DNA from: Globodera rostochiensis
Taxonomy: Eukaryota; Nematoda; Chromadorea; Rhabditida; Heteroderidae
Assembly (NCBI GenBank): GCA_018350325.1
Contig: JAEVLN010000017.1
Location: forward strand, 1,912,803-1,976,802
Direction: 5' to 3'
DNA: 64,000 bases
Part shown: positions 46,184 through 57,689 of the stretch, one piece after another
Layout of the letters: each line of letters opens with the position of its first letter
How positions within the stretch are numbered: the stretch's first letter is position 1
The notes under the pieces: generated by a model
Seen by the model: the letters and a program-made list of their open reading frames with translations, nothing else
Told to the model about the DNA's origin: nothing
Databases searched by the model: none
Translations under genes and position numbers: made by a program

Positions 46184-47239
46184 TTCAGTACCAGTTAAAC
46201 GGTTACGTATTACGAAACCGGGGCTTCAAACTCCCGGTTAACCGATAACCAGAAGTTCTAAAGCCGGTTACGAAAACAAAACCCGGTTAACCGAAACCGG
46301 AAGTACCGGTTTTTAACTGATCTGAACAACCAAAATCAATAAGTTTTCTTTTCTGTAATGAAAAATTTCCATCTTAAACCAGGGCGAAAAACTAAACTGA
46401 AAAGTTCAATTCAAAATAATAAAAAAACTGTAACAAAAAAGCCCGGGATTTCATTTTGTTCAGTTGGATATTAGCTTCTTAATTGGGTGCCTGCTTTATA
46501 TTAAAAAATTTTTTGAAAATATATTATTCTACCGGTTCAGTAACGCTCGGTTCGGGCACTACACAAATTTTGTCCGCCAAATGATATTCATACAAACGCT
46601 TCTCAATTGCATTGATGGGGTCATCTTCTGGCATATCCTGCGCTTAAATTAATTGTGATTTAATAATTTTAATAATTTTTAAATCAGCCCCAAAAGTATA
46701 GGAAAAAATTGCAAAATTTGACAAAAGACACCAAAAACCTTGTTTAGTAATAATTTAGCGTTTTTTTGGCCTACATTTTGGCTGTTTTTAGACAATATCT
46801 AAAGTTTTTTTAGTTCATTAAAATTCGAGCTCTCTTTAATTTGTTTAAATAAATTTTGCAATTTATTACTTTTGGCATATTGAAGCCGGCATTTTTCTTT
46901 CGAAATCATTCGCATTGTGCCGTACAGAAGTTGATCATTTGGTGTTTGGCTTTCATTTAAACATTTTGGTTTTTTGAATCCCCAACCGGCAACAATAAAT
47001 GGACGACGCTCTTTTTTTATGTGTTGGCTAACAAATTTTTTTGGAGTTGAAAATTCGGAATTTGATGCGCCTTAATTAAATTAATTTATTTTAAAAATCC
47101 AAAATTTGAACAAAACCAACCATTACTGAATAAACAAATTGGTCGAACGCGTGGGGAAAATATTATGGCTTGCTTACTCTGAATTAATATTTAAAAAACA
47201 AATTAAATTAAATAGCAAAACAATTTTATTTATTCACTA

Positions 47240-47427
47240 ATTTGCTACTACCACCAAGATCTGCACTGGTGGAAGCTCCGGCCGGGCCCACGCCCAAAGC
47301 CTTCAACGCAACCACCACGACCCTCCTACACGTCATGGCCAGACTGTCCACAGCAGTGGCGTACAAGCCAATGACGGCAGAGTATAGGTGGCCCGCTCCA
47401 GCGCCATCCATTTTCAGGGCTAGTTGA

Positions 47428-47461
<34 letters not shown>

Positions 47462-47887
47462 ATTCCGACTTCCATGGCCACCGTCCTGCTGTCTATATCA
47501 ACCAACACCTTTTATGGGGTCTAATGAGCGGGCACTTTGGCACCTTAACTCCACGTTTGGTTCATCCCACATCGCCAGTTCTGCTTACCAAAAATGGCCC
47601 ACTTGGAGCTCAAACATTCAACGCCGGGGTTCAGAGTCAAGCAACCCTGGCTTCATACCCATTTAGAGTTTGAGAATAGGTTAAGAACATTTCGTTTCAA
47701 GTGAGATCCTTGAAGACTGAAGTGGAGAAGGGTTCCACGTGAACAGCAGTTGAATGTGGGTCAGCCGATCCTAAGGCACCGGCTAATGCCGTCACACACT
47801 ACGGATGAAGACTTTGCTGTGCTTGCGCAGTTTGTCCATCCGGTTGCCGAAAGGGAAGTGGGTTAACATTCCCACGCCAGGCCAGGG
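47240..47887. rRNA. 28S rRNA gene fragment, internally inverted
   Basis: 47240 to about 47697 is large-subunit rRNA on the minus strand (complement contains agatcttggtggtagtagca, cctgccgaatcaactagccc, ggtgttggttgatatagaca). From about 47696 to 47887 it is large-subunit rRNA on the plus strand (gtgagatccttgaagactga, ggttccacgtgaacagcagt, taacattcccacgcc). In a normal 28S gene the second part follows directly after gtagtagcaaat, so the first part has flipped. Only ~650 nt are present, so this is no functional rRNA. It replaces about 25 bp of the protease exon. Confidence 0.92.
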
Positions 47888-48774
47888 ATAATTTCGGCTC
47901 GTTTATTCTTTAAAACGTCTGTAAATGTAAAATATTTTGCATTTGGTGGATATTTCACAGATTTAATTGAAAAACTGTGCTGTTGTTTTGAACTTTGCGC
48001 AGCACCGTAGGAAAGTCTGTACTCTGCAAAATAAATTGTTATACTTTTTAAATCAATAAAATAAAATAATTTATTTAAATTTATGCAAAGTTTTTCAACA
48101 AAAAAAAGGAATCGAAAGCAATAAACAAATGTCCTAATGATGCTAAAACAGTTCACACCTGAATTCTGCTGACCATCTTCAAGACAATGCAATGCTGTTA
48201 GAATGTGTCGTGGCCCAATGATTGTAGCAGTGCAAATTGGGTTAAATTTTGTTTTATTTTGAAGCGCATCAACTTAAACATCAAAAAATTATTCATTTAA
48301 ATATTAAATTTAATCTGCTCAAAATATCAATGAATGATCTAATTATAATTGTCAAATAAACTTATACCCAGTTTAAGATTTTTTTTAGTTCATCATAAAT
48401 CTAAAATAAATTTTGAATAAAACATACAACACACACTCACATTCACTTTGTAGCACTGTGGCCATCCAAGGCAATGATTGATCATCGACAATTGGTTGCC
48501 CTCTGTATACCTAAAACATTTAAAATTTTAATTAAACACATTATTTTAAACCGGGAATTTAAACTCTTTTTTTTTGTTTACATGGTTTATAAGGCCAAAT
48601 TTATTATGTTCTGACTGCACTGAAAAAGGATCAAATCCCGAAACTCCGCATTCCGAAAAATCTGCAATTTCATGGCACAACGACAAATTGTTGAACGTGT
48701 TGAAGACCAACAGCAAAAATGGAGCAAAGCAAAGTTGTGCCGCCAACATAATTAATTTGTGCGAATAAATTTTT

Positions 48775-49370
48775 TTTAGAAATTATTCAAAAATTCGGGC
48801 ATTTTATTTACAATATGTTTTTGATGTATTTATTAAAAATATTTAACTCAAGAAATTTCAAAAAATTATCAATAAAATTTCTCCAAAATATAAGGAATTG
48901 TGCGGAACAAATTTTTTCTATTTTCGCTGAGTGCTTTTATGCGAAATAGTTTACCAATTTTTGGTTAAATAATCCAAAAAAATAATTTAACTTTTTTAAA
49001 TTCCTTTCATTATTGACGGAATTCGTTTCTATTTTTGAAACGAATCAGCTGGTACACATTTTTAAAGCAACACACGATCGCTCAAAAACAGAGCAAAAGT
49101 TGGCGAGAAAGCGATATCAAATAAAATAACAAATTCAGGAAGTGAACACTCACTCACTCACTCACTCACTCACAGCACATTGGTCGCTGAAATTTAATTA
49201 ATTTATTTTTTATTTTATTCCAATTTTATTTTTAGTACAGTTTATTATGATGCGTCATCGACAGGCATTCCGACCGGTACTTCCCGTATGTCATTTAACA
49301 AAAATTCAAATACAAATGATCGGACGGTGTTACAACAGCAAAAGATGCCAAAAACATAAATTCGTTATAG
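48775..49370. other. Intergenic with (ACTC)n microsatellite
   Basis: A cactcactcactcactcact run at 49148-49172; otherwise AT-rich upstream region of the protease first exon. Confidence 0.6.
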
Positions 49371-49374
49371 CAAT

Positions 49375-49602
49375 TCAAATATTTCCCAAATTTATCACTT
49401 TCCTGGACATTTGAGCCGGCATCTCTTCCACAGATTGTCCATCAACAGAATTTGGAAGCAATTGCTGTCGTTTAAATTGCCTTTTCCATCTAAACAAAGT
49501 GACTTTTCCAATTTTTTCATTTAAATTAATTTCATAGTAACGTTTCAGTACATTGCTGTATTTCCCGCCAAAAATTTCTGTCATTTGCTTCTCTGACTTC
49601 AC
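49375..49602 (-). CDS. Possible helix-turn-helix-like fragment
   Basis: An ORF with KYSNVLKRYYEINLNEKIGK followed by VTLFRWKRQFKRQQ. The spacing of the helix, the turn and the WKR end recalls the modules at 9775 and 10056, but the EYA-x-L-x-VS core is not kept. An open segment in another frame precedes it (SEYRLFILFEFGGFYVPNLG, 49600-49735), immediately after the collagen stop. It may be a separate small gene or a decayed exon. Confidence 0.3.
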   Translation of the reverse strand: MKSEKQMTEIFGGKYSNVLKRYYEINLNEKIGKVTLFRWKRQFKRQQLLPNSVDGQSVEEMPAQMSRKVINLGNI

Positions 49603-49733
49603 TCAATTGTATTTCGTGTACTTTGGAAAAGCCAAGATTTGGCACATAAAATCCACCAAATTCAAACAGTATGAATAAACGATATTCTGATCCCCTATTT
49701 TGATCACTCTGATCATAATTTCTGTCATTGGAT

Positions 49734-51405
49734 TCAGCGGCGTGTGCCGTCCTCGAAGAACACGCCGCCGTCGATGGCACAGTATTTGGGGCAAATGCCC
49801 TTGAAGCCGGAGCCGCCCAGCTGTCCAAGCGGTCCCAAGGGGCCTGGTGCGCCTTCTGGCCCAGGCGCACCCTCCGGGCCAACGGGGCCTTAAAACATTT
49901 AATGTTTAAAAAATGTTGTCACGATCCGCCCAATATTTCTTTTACCTTTGGGTCCAGGCGCTCCGGGCTTGCCAGCCGAACCCGGATGTCCAGGCGGTCC
50001 CGGTGGCCCGTGCGGGCCTTGCTCTCCTGAAAATTTAAAAATATATTTAAAAAACAGTAAAAAACGGGCCTGGTGGTCCTTGCTCGCCGGGCACCACTGG
50101 CTGGTTTGGTGCTGGTGGGCCGGCCCTAAAAATAACGGTAGTAACCACTGCGCTTTAAATGCTAAGTTTTGAAGTGTGACGACGGTTACGAAGGGTTGGA
50201 GAGTTGTCGTGTACGGTACTTACTCTCCGACTTGGCCAACTGGGCCCTTCTCGCCCGGGGGTCCGGGTGCTCCTTTTGGTCCCTGCTCGCCAGGCACGCC
50301 CTCGGGGCCTGGACGCCCGGACGATCCCTCTAGAAATTGAAATTTCTTTCAGCTTACAAATTTTTAGGTTCTTACCGGTTCCAAGCTCTCCGGGCGGCCC
50401 CAGCTCTCCGGGCGGTCCAGGCGGGCCCTGCGGGCATCGAGGGCATGGCGGTGGGGTGGCCTCGCCTTGGGGTTAAAGTTAGCTCGAATCAGAACTTGAA
50501 AACGAACAAATTGCAGGTCCAGCGCCGGTTGCTCCGGGCACTCCGGGCGCGCCCGGCTTTCCAGGCTTTCCGTGCCGACCAGGCCGTCCCGGCGTGCCGG
50601 CTGGACCTGGCGCGCAGCAGGGCTTGCACGCTCCACCGCCCGCAGCCGAATGCCCGCCACCGGCGCGGCCAAGAGATGCGCCGGAGGGGCCTCCGCCAGA
50701 CGGCGAGCCGGCGGCGTGCGCCTCATAGCCTGCTTGGCGCGCCGTGCGGTTGCCAGGCATGACGAAAGGTGCGCTCTTCAGCACCTCAACCTCGTGAAAG
50801 ATGTCGGAGGAGGAACCCTGAAATTTGGGGTTTCAAAGCTGCAAAAAACAGAGCTCCCCCCCCCCACCTTAAAAGTAAAGCAGAATTCGCAACAAAAACC
50901 CAGAATTGACAAATTTCTGAGCAGATTTTCCCTCACCAACAACGAAATCCAAAACAGATGAAGAAAAGAAAAATTTCACCTCTAAGATTGATTTTTCGAG
51001 AATTTTTTTTTTCTAGAAAAAAACAAAAACGGAAAATACACTCCTAATAATTATGTTTTGGTTTGCCCTCCGCGCCCTCTCACAAAATTTTTCTGGCTAC
51101 CTATGCGTTTCATATTTTTCAAAGTTTAAATACACTGCACAACTAAATTTTCATTACTCGAAATTTGTTAGCATTTTTTGATATTTCTGGATACAGAGAA
51201 CGCCTGAGACTCCAAAAAATAAATTTTTGGATATTTCACGGACCTGGCACAACACCATGTCCCGGTTGAGCTGATGCCGTACATGGCTCACATAATTGTA
51301 CATCAACGGCAGCGTGATGAACGCGGCAACCGCGGCGGCCAGGGAGAAGGTCAGCGCGGAATAGGCGACAAATTTGTACGCCTTCACTTGCGTGTCGTAG
51401 TTCAT
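49734..51405 (-). CDS. Cuticle collagen
   Basis: Minus-strand exons: from 51405 to about 51240, about 50509-50822, about 50385-50482, about 50225-50333, 50070-50125, 49946-50026, 49734-49888. The start is taken as MNYDTQVKAYKFVAYSALTF because it matches the usual cuticle-collagen N-terminus; an upstream ATG at 51435 adds ten residues. The nematode cuticle collagen N domain is followed by CKPCCAPGPAGTPG, Gly-X-Y blocks, the CEATPPPCPRCPQG cysteine interruption, further Gly-X-Y, and the end KGICPKYCAIDGGVFFEDGT. The intron after 50070 needs a GC donor (CAG|GCCCG) to keep Gly-X-Y phase. Such collagens are secreted by the hypodermis and crosslinked into the cuticle at moults. GC content is far above the surroundings. 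Confidence 0.92.
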
Positions 51406-51439
51406 GGCGCAAGTTTTAAATGGGTGGGCCTGCATTTTT

Positions 51440-51900
51440 TTGAAAAGATAGGGAAGTAAAATTTCAAAATTTTTTATAAAATTTTCAAATTATGGGTCAT
51501 TTAGTGCCCTCCAGGGACAAAATAGTCGAATCAGAGTGAACACGGTTGATGACCTAATTTTTCTCTACTTTTTCGAAAATTCTTTAAAATACAGCAAAAA
51601 ATAAATAAAAAGCCTGGAGCAAATTTTGTGCGATTTTGATAAAAAAACAATATTTACTAAATGAAATCAGCTTCAATTAGTGCTATAATTACTGGATATT
51701 TGATAATTGTGCCCCGAGGCTATACAGCAACGCAATTGCCCTCCTGAGAGGACGCTTTACTTAATTGTGCCTCCTTAGAAGCACCTCAAAAGATGAGAAT
51801 GAGTGAGGGATTCGTGTGCGGCTTCCCTATTTATAGGGGGACGGGGGTGGGGAGGGTCCAGCCGGGCCCAATTTGCTGCAAGCCAACGACATCACGCCAT
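51440..51900. other. Upstream region of collagen gene, no gene seen
   Basis: AT-rich to 51720, then a more GC-balanced stretch. Contains poly-T/A tracts; no TATA box was clear to me. Confidence 0.4.
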
Positions 51901-51929
51901 GTTGATGAAGAGGAGGGGAATACGACTAA

Positions 51930-53140
51930 GAAAAAGATTGAAGATTACTTTACCTCCGCCTCATCCGGATTCGTCCATTTTTTCAATACATCCATCCCGC
52001 AGCTTCTTCCACTTTCATCTACCCCCCTGCCCTCCGTCTCCGTTCGTCCTGGAGGTCCAACAGCGACGACAACCAATGATAAAGATCGTCAGCAGCAGCT
52101 GAACGTGTTCCCTGGTGATGAACCAGCCCGATGGGCATAGAATCTATCTATTTTATTCACCTGTGCTTGGAAGTGTACACAACTCGTGCTTCTGTTGAAG
52201 GACGCAAGATGAAGAATGTATGTGTGATGGCTTTTCTCTCATCCGGATTCGCCCAATATTTTTCCCTCATTCCATCTTTCCCCACATTCATTCCCCCCCC
52301 CCCCCGATTGATGAGGACCCGCAGAATGGTGATGATAAGGATCGCCGCCAGGAAGAAGATGGACGACGGGTTCTTGCGAGCTGAAACCTCTGTTGTTTGA
52401 GAGCGCCTGAGGGCTGATGGATGAAATGTCTTCTCATACGGATCCCTCGTCACTTCATCCCTAATTAGGTAATTGACAGTGAACCAGCCGATTTTTAAAG
52501 CGCTAATTTCGATTTTTTTTTTTGCAAAAAATTGTTAAGAAAATGCGAAAAAAGTTTTTTTGTCCCAAAAATATAATCTCATTCCTTCAAAATTAGATAT
52601 GAGAGGAAACAAAAGTTAATTTTGTTTCATTAAATTGTCTAAAATGCTACCCTAATTATACTTTTAATCTTCGGATATTTGAATTCAGTTTGTCCAGACT
52701 GATCAGACTTCATGCGAGAAGGATTCTGTTCAGTTGAATTGGGTTCAATTTGTCCATAGGTATCAGACTTTTCTGATTTTTCCTACATATAATCATCATT
52801 TATAAAAATGGCGATCGATGTGAATAGGCAAATTAGGAATTTTTTATTTAAGATGAAAATGGATTATAAATGATACCTATATTTACATTAAATAACAGAA
52901 TTTTTACATTAAAAATAGAATTTGCTCCCAACAACAGCAATGTACAATAATAATACCAGAAGAGATTAAATCATTGCGAATCAGGATCGGGAGTTAACGA
53001 TAATCATTAAAAACACTAATAGTACTTACAATAGACGTCACACCAAAGCCAACATCGACCGTCTCGGCGTCGTCAAAAGACCTCTTGCATGACGAGTCAA
53101 CGTCATCTTCTGGGATCGCCTGGGGGAGGGGGGAAACATT
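51930..53140 (-). CDS. Possible gene with repeated membrane-helix exons
   Basis: On the minus strand an exon-like segment at about 53035-53125 reads AIPEDDVDSSCKRSFDDAET and VDVGFGVTSI before a GTAAGT donor. Further on, RKNPSSIFFLAAILIITILR (about 52310-52395, after a GGTTTCAG acceptor) and FITREHVQLLLTIFIIGCRR (about 52065-52130) are each a single hydrophobic helix. The two are embedded in similar flanks (catccggattcg repeated at 51965 and 52240), so one may duplicate the other. Phase between segments was not established. It could be a single-pass membrane protein with alternative last exons. Confidence 0.3.
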
Positions 53141-53159
53141 ATAGGCTCCACATATTGAA

Positions 53160-53960
53160 ATATAATTTCACAAAATCCAAATTGTAAATCAATAAAAAAT
53201 TATTTTTCCTCTATACAAACTCCAAATTTTTATTTTTCTGATGCAATTTAAACATATAATGTTATAATCAAAGCGCCTTTAATATATTTTTATTTAATTG
53301 TGTTTATATTTTTTAAATAAAATATGAAGTTCTATCATAATTTAAATTTATTGCATATTCAATTAAGATGTTTAAAATAAATATGCAAACAAAATTAGTT
53401 GTATTATTTATGGCAATTTTTTATTTGTTTAAAATGTCCTTTGGAATGTTACACTTTAAGTCACTCTCCAGTTTTCCGCCTTCCATACAAGCAATAATTA
53501 ACAGTGGAAAAATTCGTATGCAATTATATAATTAAAAAATAATTGCCACAAATTCTTAAATTTATTGTGAAAATGTCAATTTCGCATCAACAAAAAACAA
53601 CATTCGGCCTTCCGAATTTTTTTTGGCGTCTATTGATTGGGAAAATTCCACTAAAAGCACTGATTTAAATCAATATATAATGTAATTTATTTGCCTTTTT
53701 TGAATTGAAATGAAAAAACTAAAAAATACTTTAGAATCTGATTGCTCCGAAAGACTCAAAAGCTCATCAACCTTTCATTGTGCATTTGTCAAAAAGGGTT
53801 CTATTGATGTGCAAAGGTTTTCGGGAGGTAGGTTAGGAATTCGATTGAAAAAAAGTAAAAAAAGCGATACAATGCTTTTTAAAAAAATTTAAAGGGGAAA
53901 AAGTACAAAATTGGTGATTTCTGGTTTTATGGGTTTAATTATTAAAGAAGGAAAATATGG
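53160..53960. other. Intergenic, no gene seen
   Basis: AT-rich spacer. The ORF at 53710-53892 is Lys/Ser-rich without other support. Confidence 0.5.
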
Positions 53961-53971
53961 ATCATACGGAC

Positions 53972-54815
53972 CAGGGATGTGCTCTGTTCTGTTCTGATTT
54001 TCTGATTTACCAGAATTTCTGGTGATTTTGGGCACCAGAATTCTGATTTCTGGTTTCTGGTTTTTTTTTTTGCAACCAGAATTCTGATTTCTGGTTTCTG
54101 GTTTTTTAGAGAAAAAACCAGAAAAAAACCAGAAATTCTAAGTTAAAATTTTTATTTACAACACCATTTACAAATAGCCATTTTTGCAAAATTATTCATT
54201 CTTGGGCCAATTTTCTTAACAAATTGTCATTAAAAATAAAAAAAAATTTTCCGGCGGCGCCTATCGGCACCGCCGACCCCCTCCTATTTCTAAAAAGCAT
54301 TAAAAAACGTGCCGATTTTTTTAAGTTTTGGTTGAAAATCTGTTAACAAATCAAGTCAAAATTTTCTCGGCGGCGCCTATCGGCACCGCCGACCCCCCGC
54401 GCCCCCAAAAGAAGCAGAATTCGCAAAAAATTTGCATTTTTGTAAAAATCGACAAAATTTTCGAAATTTTTCTACCAAAATGTTAAAAATTCTAAAAAAT
54501 TTGCTAGAAATTGAACTTTTTTGGAAAATTTGATAAGAAAAATGCAATAAAAAACCCAAAAAACACCCCTAAAATCGAAATTTTTGGAGGAAAAATGCTT
54601 AAGAAAAATGCGGGAATGATTAAAAAATTTCTGTTCTGGTTTTCTGATTTACCAGAATTTCTGGTCGTTTTGGGCACCAGAATTCTGTTTTCTGATTTCT
54701 GATTTTTAAAAGGGGCACCAGAATTCTGATTTCTGGTTTCTGATTTTTATTTATGCAACCAGAATTCTGATTTCTGGTTTCTGGTTTTTAAAAAGGCGAC
54801 CAGAGCACATCCCTG
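53972..54815. mobile_element. hAT-like MITE, 844 bp, with 8-bp TSD
   Basis: Perfect 15-bp terminal inverted repeats (cagggatgtgctctg at 53972; cagagcacatccctg ending 54815), flanked by an exact 8-bp target duplication atacggac (53964-53971 and 54816-54823). Subterminal regions are tandem runs of accagaattctgatttctgg; the centre repeats ggcggcgcctatcggcaccg twice. No transposase is encoded. TIRs starting CAGGG and 8-bp duplications are typical of the hAT superfamily. Confidence 0.92.
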
Positions 54816-55190
54816 ATACGGACCAGAGCCAAAATCATTTCAAAAATTTTTTATATCCTCAATTTTATTTTCTAGTGACGAATTCGTAATCAGTGCATAT
54901 ATTTTCAGATCTTGAGAATAAAAAATATTTTCCATAATTTTGACCAAAAGGTCCTCCCTATAGTTTTACAAAATTTGAACCGGTTTAGATTCTAGTCCAA
55001 AGAAATGATGCTTTATCGTTTTCAGCCGCTAAGAAAAGGTGGTTTTGAGAGTGGTTTTGGCTCTGGTCCGTATGATCAGAGGTCTTTTTTTATATACTGT
55101 GGCAATACGGTAAACTTTTATCCAGTTTGAATTCACTATAAATTATTTAAATTACTATAATATTATCTAAATGTTTTTTTTAAATTTCAG

Positions 55191-57068
55191 AATGTTTTAA
55201 TAATATTCAAAAAAGGAAGACCACCAAAATCGATGCTTCAATGTGCTCCTATTCAAATCATTTGCCGAGCAAATGTTGTTTCAATTACGAACGGCAACTC
55301 AAAATAATGTTGGCACATCAGCTTGAATTGGAAGGAATGCAGCACACACTTTGTTCACACCAAAACAACAATAACTTCAATCATTCGGTCCCGCAACAAA
55401 AATTGTACAAAAATAAAAATAAAATTTTGAGCACAAAAATTTAGCTGCTTTCATACAACATTTTTGCACTAAAAGATGCATTGGATTATGAACAAAAATT
55501 TGCTGCAAAATTTATGAATTGTGGCGCAGGCGATTCCGAACGTCAGCGCGTGTTGGGCATTGTCCAATCGTTATGGGACGCACTAAAATATCTCAAAAAA
55601 TCCGCTAACGTACGCACATATTACTTTTTAAATAAAACATGATATGTACAGTTTTATGGCTCATTTTGCTTTTCATTAAATCTAAAAGCATTTTTAAAAC
55701 TTTTAGTAATAAAAAAGTAAAAAATCTAATCAAAAACCTTTATCTAAATTACATTGTTTCAAATATTAGTTCAAAAGCTCTAAAAAAGATGTTTATAGTT
55801 GGATAACTCTTTCAAAAAAGTTATGGTCAAAACCCCCCAAAAATCGGGATTTTTAAGTTTTTCTGGCCATTTATTTCTTGATATTTGTCCAAGTGCAAAG
55901 CTTTAGCTTAACGATAGCTTCAACTCATGAGAACTTGCGAATTTTTTCCAAAATTTAATTGCCAATAAAAACATATTTTTACATAAAAAAGCTGACTGGT
56001 ACTTTCATCGTGAATGGTTTGTTGACGAAGCTGGAGGAGGATGAGACGCGCTTCATTGGCGTCATCCTTTGGCATTTTGTTTTCCGAGAAAACCCCATTT
56101 TTGACACATGCGACGACGCTTTGGTGTTCTTCGCACGACTGACGCCCAACATCGACCCAACGGATGTGGTGACAATCGGAGAGATGGTGCACGAAATGGA
56201 GAGACAATTGGAAGTGATTTTTTTAAATTTCTTTTTTATTATCAAAAAATGAGAATTTTCTAAGTCGCGTCTTCGGTTTGGGTTGACGGAGTCTCGGTTT
56301 AATCTTAAAAATAACTTAGAGTTAATTTTAATTAATAAAAAAGCGAAGAAAATTGCATAATAATTAAAAGTGCAAATAATCAATTTCATTAAAAGTCCAT
56401 AAATAAAAGAAATTTAAACCGTTTAAAAAGGATTTATTTAATATCGATATAATTTATAAGCAAAAATAATTGGTATTAAAATGAAAATAAAAATAATTTA
56501 TGACAAATCAAGTGAAATAAAATAATGATTTTTTAATTTAACCCTCTTAAACACAAAGGCACGAGACGCGGGATTTCAAACTGTTTGGGAGGAACAGCAA
56601 TTCTTTGACGAATATACGCGTGATCTGCAGCTGTTTGAACAGCTTGAATGCAGAGTTGATGAAGCAGGACATCATCGGGCGGCCGCGGACGTGGACAAAC
56701 GATTTGAATTGGGACTCAAATTGCACTTGCTGCGCACGCAGTACATATGCATGCAAAATGGTTTGCAGTCCGTGGCCAACCCACTGCCGCTCTACAACAT
56801 GATCGATCGGGCATTCATTGTGTTTGGAAAGGACGCACCGGCACTCATTTTGCTCGTCCGGGTAGTTTAAAAATGCGTTTTTTTGTTGTTTTAAACTAAA
56901 AAATTGAAGCTTATTTAGGCATTATTGGAAGGAAAAATGAACGGAGATCAGTTGGAAAATTATCTAAAAGACGGTCAAAATGTGTTCAATTACATCAAGA
57001 CAGAAGATGAAAACAACGCCTACATTGAAATGGCTTCAAAATTGGGAAACATTTCCAAAGAATATTGA
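55191..57068 (+). CDS. Unrecognised helical multi-exon protein
   Basis: Exon candidates: from 55191 (NNIQKRKTTKIDASMCSYSN ... LAHQLELEGMQHTLCSHQ), about 55444-55611 (NIFALKDALDYEQKFAAKFM ... SLWDALKYLKKSAN), about 55991-56211 (LTGTFIVNGLLTKLEEDETR ... GEMVHEMERQLE), about 56562-56865 (ARDAGFQTVWEEQQFFDEYT ... FGKDAPALILLVR) and about 56920-57068 (ALLEGKMNGDQLENYLKDGQ ... GNISKEY-stop). The last three join in phase 0 with GT-AG introns. The protein is soluble, mostly alpha-helical and GC-balanced, with no signal peptide visible; its first exon lies upstream or is the segment at 55191. I cannot name the family. The composition suggests a conserved cytosolic protein rather than a secreted one. 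Confidence 0.6.
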
Positions 57069-57109
57069 CGGAAGAACACACAAAAATGATTTTGACATTT
57101 TGCTAAAAT

Positions 57110-57260
57110 TGACATTTCGTCGACGCACCAGGATCAGGATGTCCTGAAATCTGGATTTTAAATCCTGGTAATCCTGATCCTGGTCATTTCCAAAATCCTG
57201 ATCCAGCAAATCAGACCAGAATCCTGGTCCTGAATCCAGGTAATCGGACCAGGCTTTCGT
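57110..57260. repeat. Palindromic tcctggatc repeat
   Basis: Runs of atcctgatcctggtc and ctggatttt with complementary halves between 57127 and 57250. A foldback-like low-complexity element, similar in style to other TIR-rich repeats in the window. Confidence 0.5.
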
Positions 57261-57689
57261 TTTTGTATTGCATTAAAAACCATGGTGAGTAAGTGAGGGT
57301 CGGAATTGTTGGGGCTTCTAACCCCTGCTGTGTAAATGCTTTTTTATGGCTTTCGGTGAGCATCTATTGGTGGAGAAAACAATTTCAAAAATTTTTTTAC
57401 GATTTTTTTAAAGAATAATTTTGGGTGGCATTTATAACTTTTTGGAATTTTCATTTTTTGGTTGATTACTATTTAAAAAATTCTTAACTTTGTCAAATGT
57501 TGAGTGATCTTAATTATTTTAGTTTATAAATGCAGAAAAAATCTGCGCAATCTTTGCTCTTTTCTTAATAAAATTTGAGTTAATGGATACGGATATGAAT
57601 TCGAAAAAGTGAGACGGATATAAAAGGCACGGATATATCCGGGCACGGATGTAAATAACAATTCATTTTTGTTGTGTACATTTTGATTT

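Larger units (their letters stand above)
37522..48564. repeat. Tandem segmental duplication, copy 2
   Basis: Second copy of the unit at 27136-37521, in direct orientation and abutting it. Differences are scattered single bases and small indels plus the 28S insertion at 47240-47887. The junction (aaact|tatccgg) shows about one base of shared sequence, so end joining rather than recombination between repeats is likely. Confidence 0.95.
45621..48749 (-). pseudogene. S1-family serine protease, copy 2, broken by rDNA
   Basis: This copy has the signal-peptide exon, starting at 48749 (MLAAQLCFAPFLLLVFNTFN ... ending LINH at the donor near 48582), which joins in phase to VYRGQPIVDD. His (TALHC, about 48205) and Ser (GDSGSP, about 45900) exons are intact. 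The exon with the catalytic Asp is destroyed: after NKRAEII the sequence runs into a 28S rRNA fragment (47240-47887) and about 25 bp coding KSDLAIIK plus the splice donor are gone. The protein would terminate soon after. Exon 1 shows what copy 1 lost. Confidence 0.85.

Noticed and set aside
47226..47666. ORFs inside the 47.2-47.7 kb segment
   Set aside because: The segment is 28S rRNA sequence, so protein-coding interpretation is not warranted.
50337..50961. Plus-strand Ala/Arg-rich ORFs
   Set aside because: Antisense of the collagen Gly-X-Y exons.
56605..56802. Plus-strand ORF beginning MTNIRVICSCLN
   Set aside because: Out-of-frame shadow of the helical-protein exon at 56562-56865.
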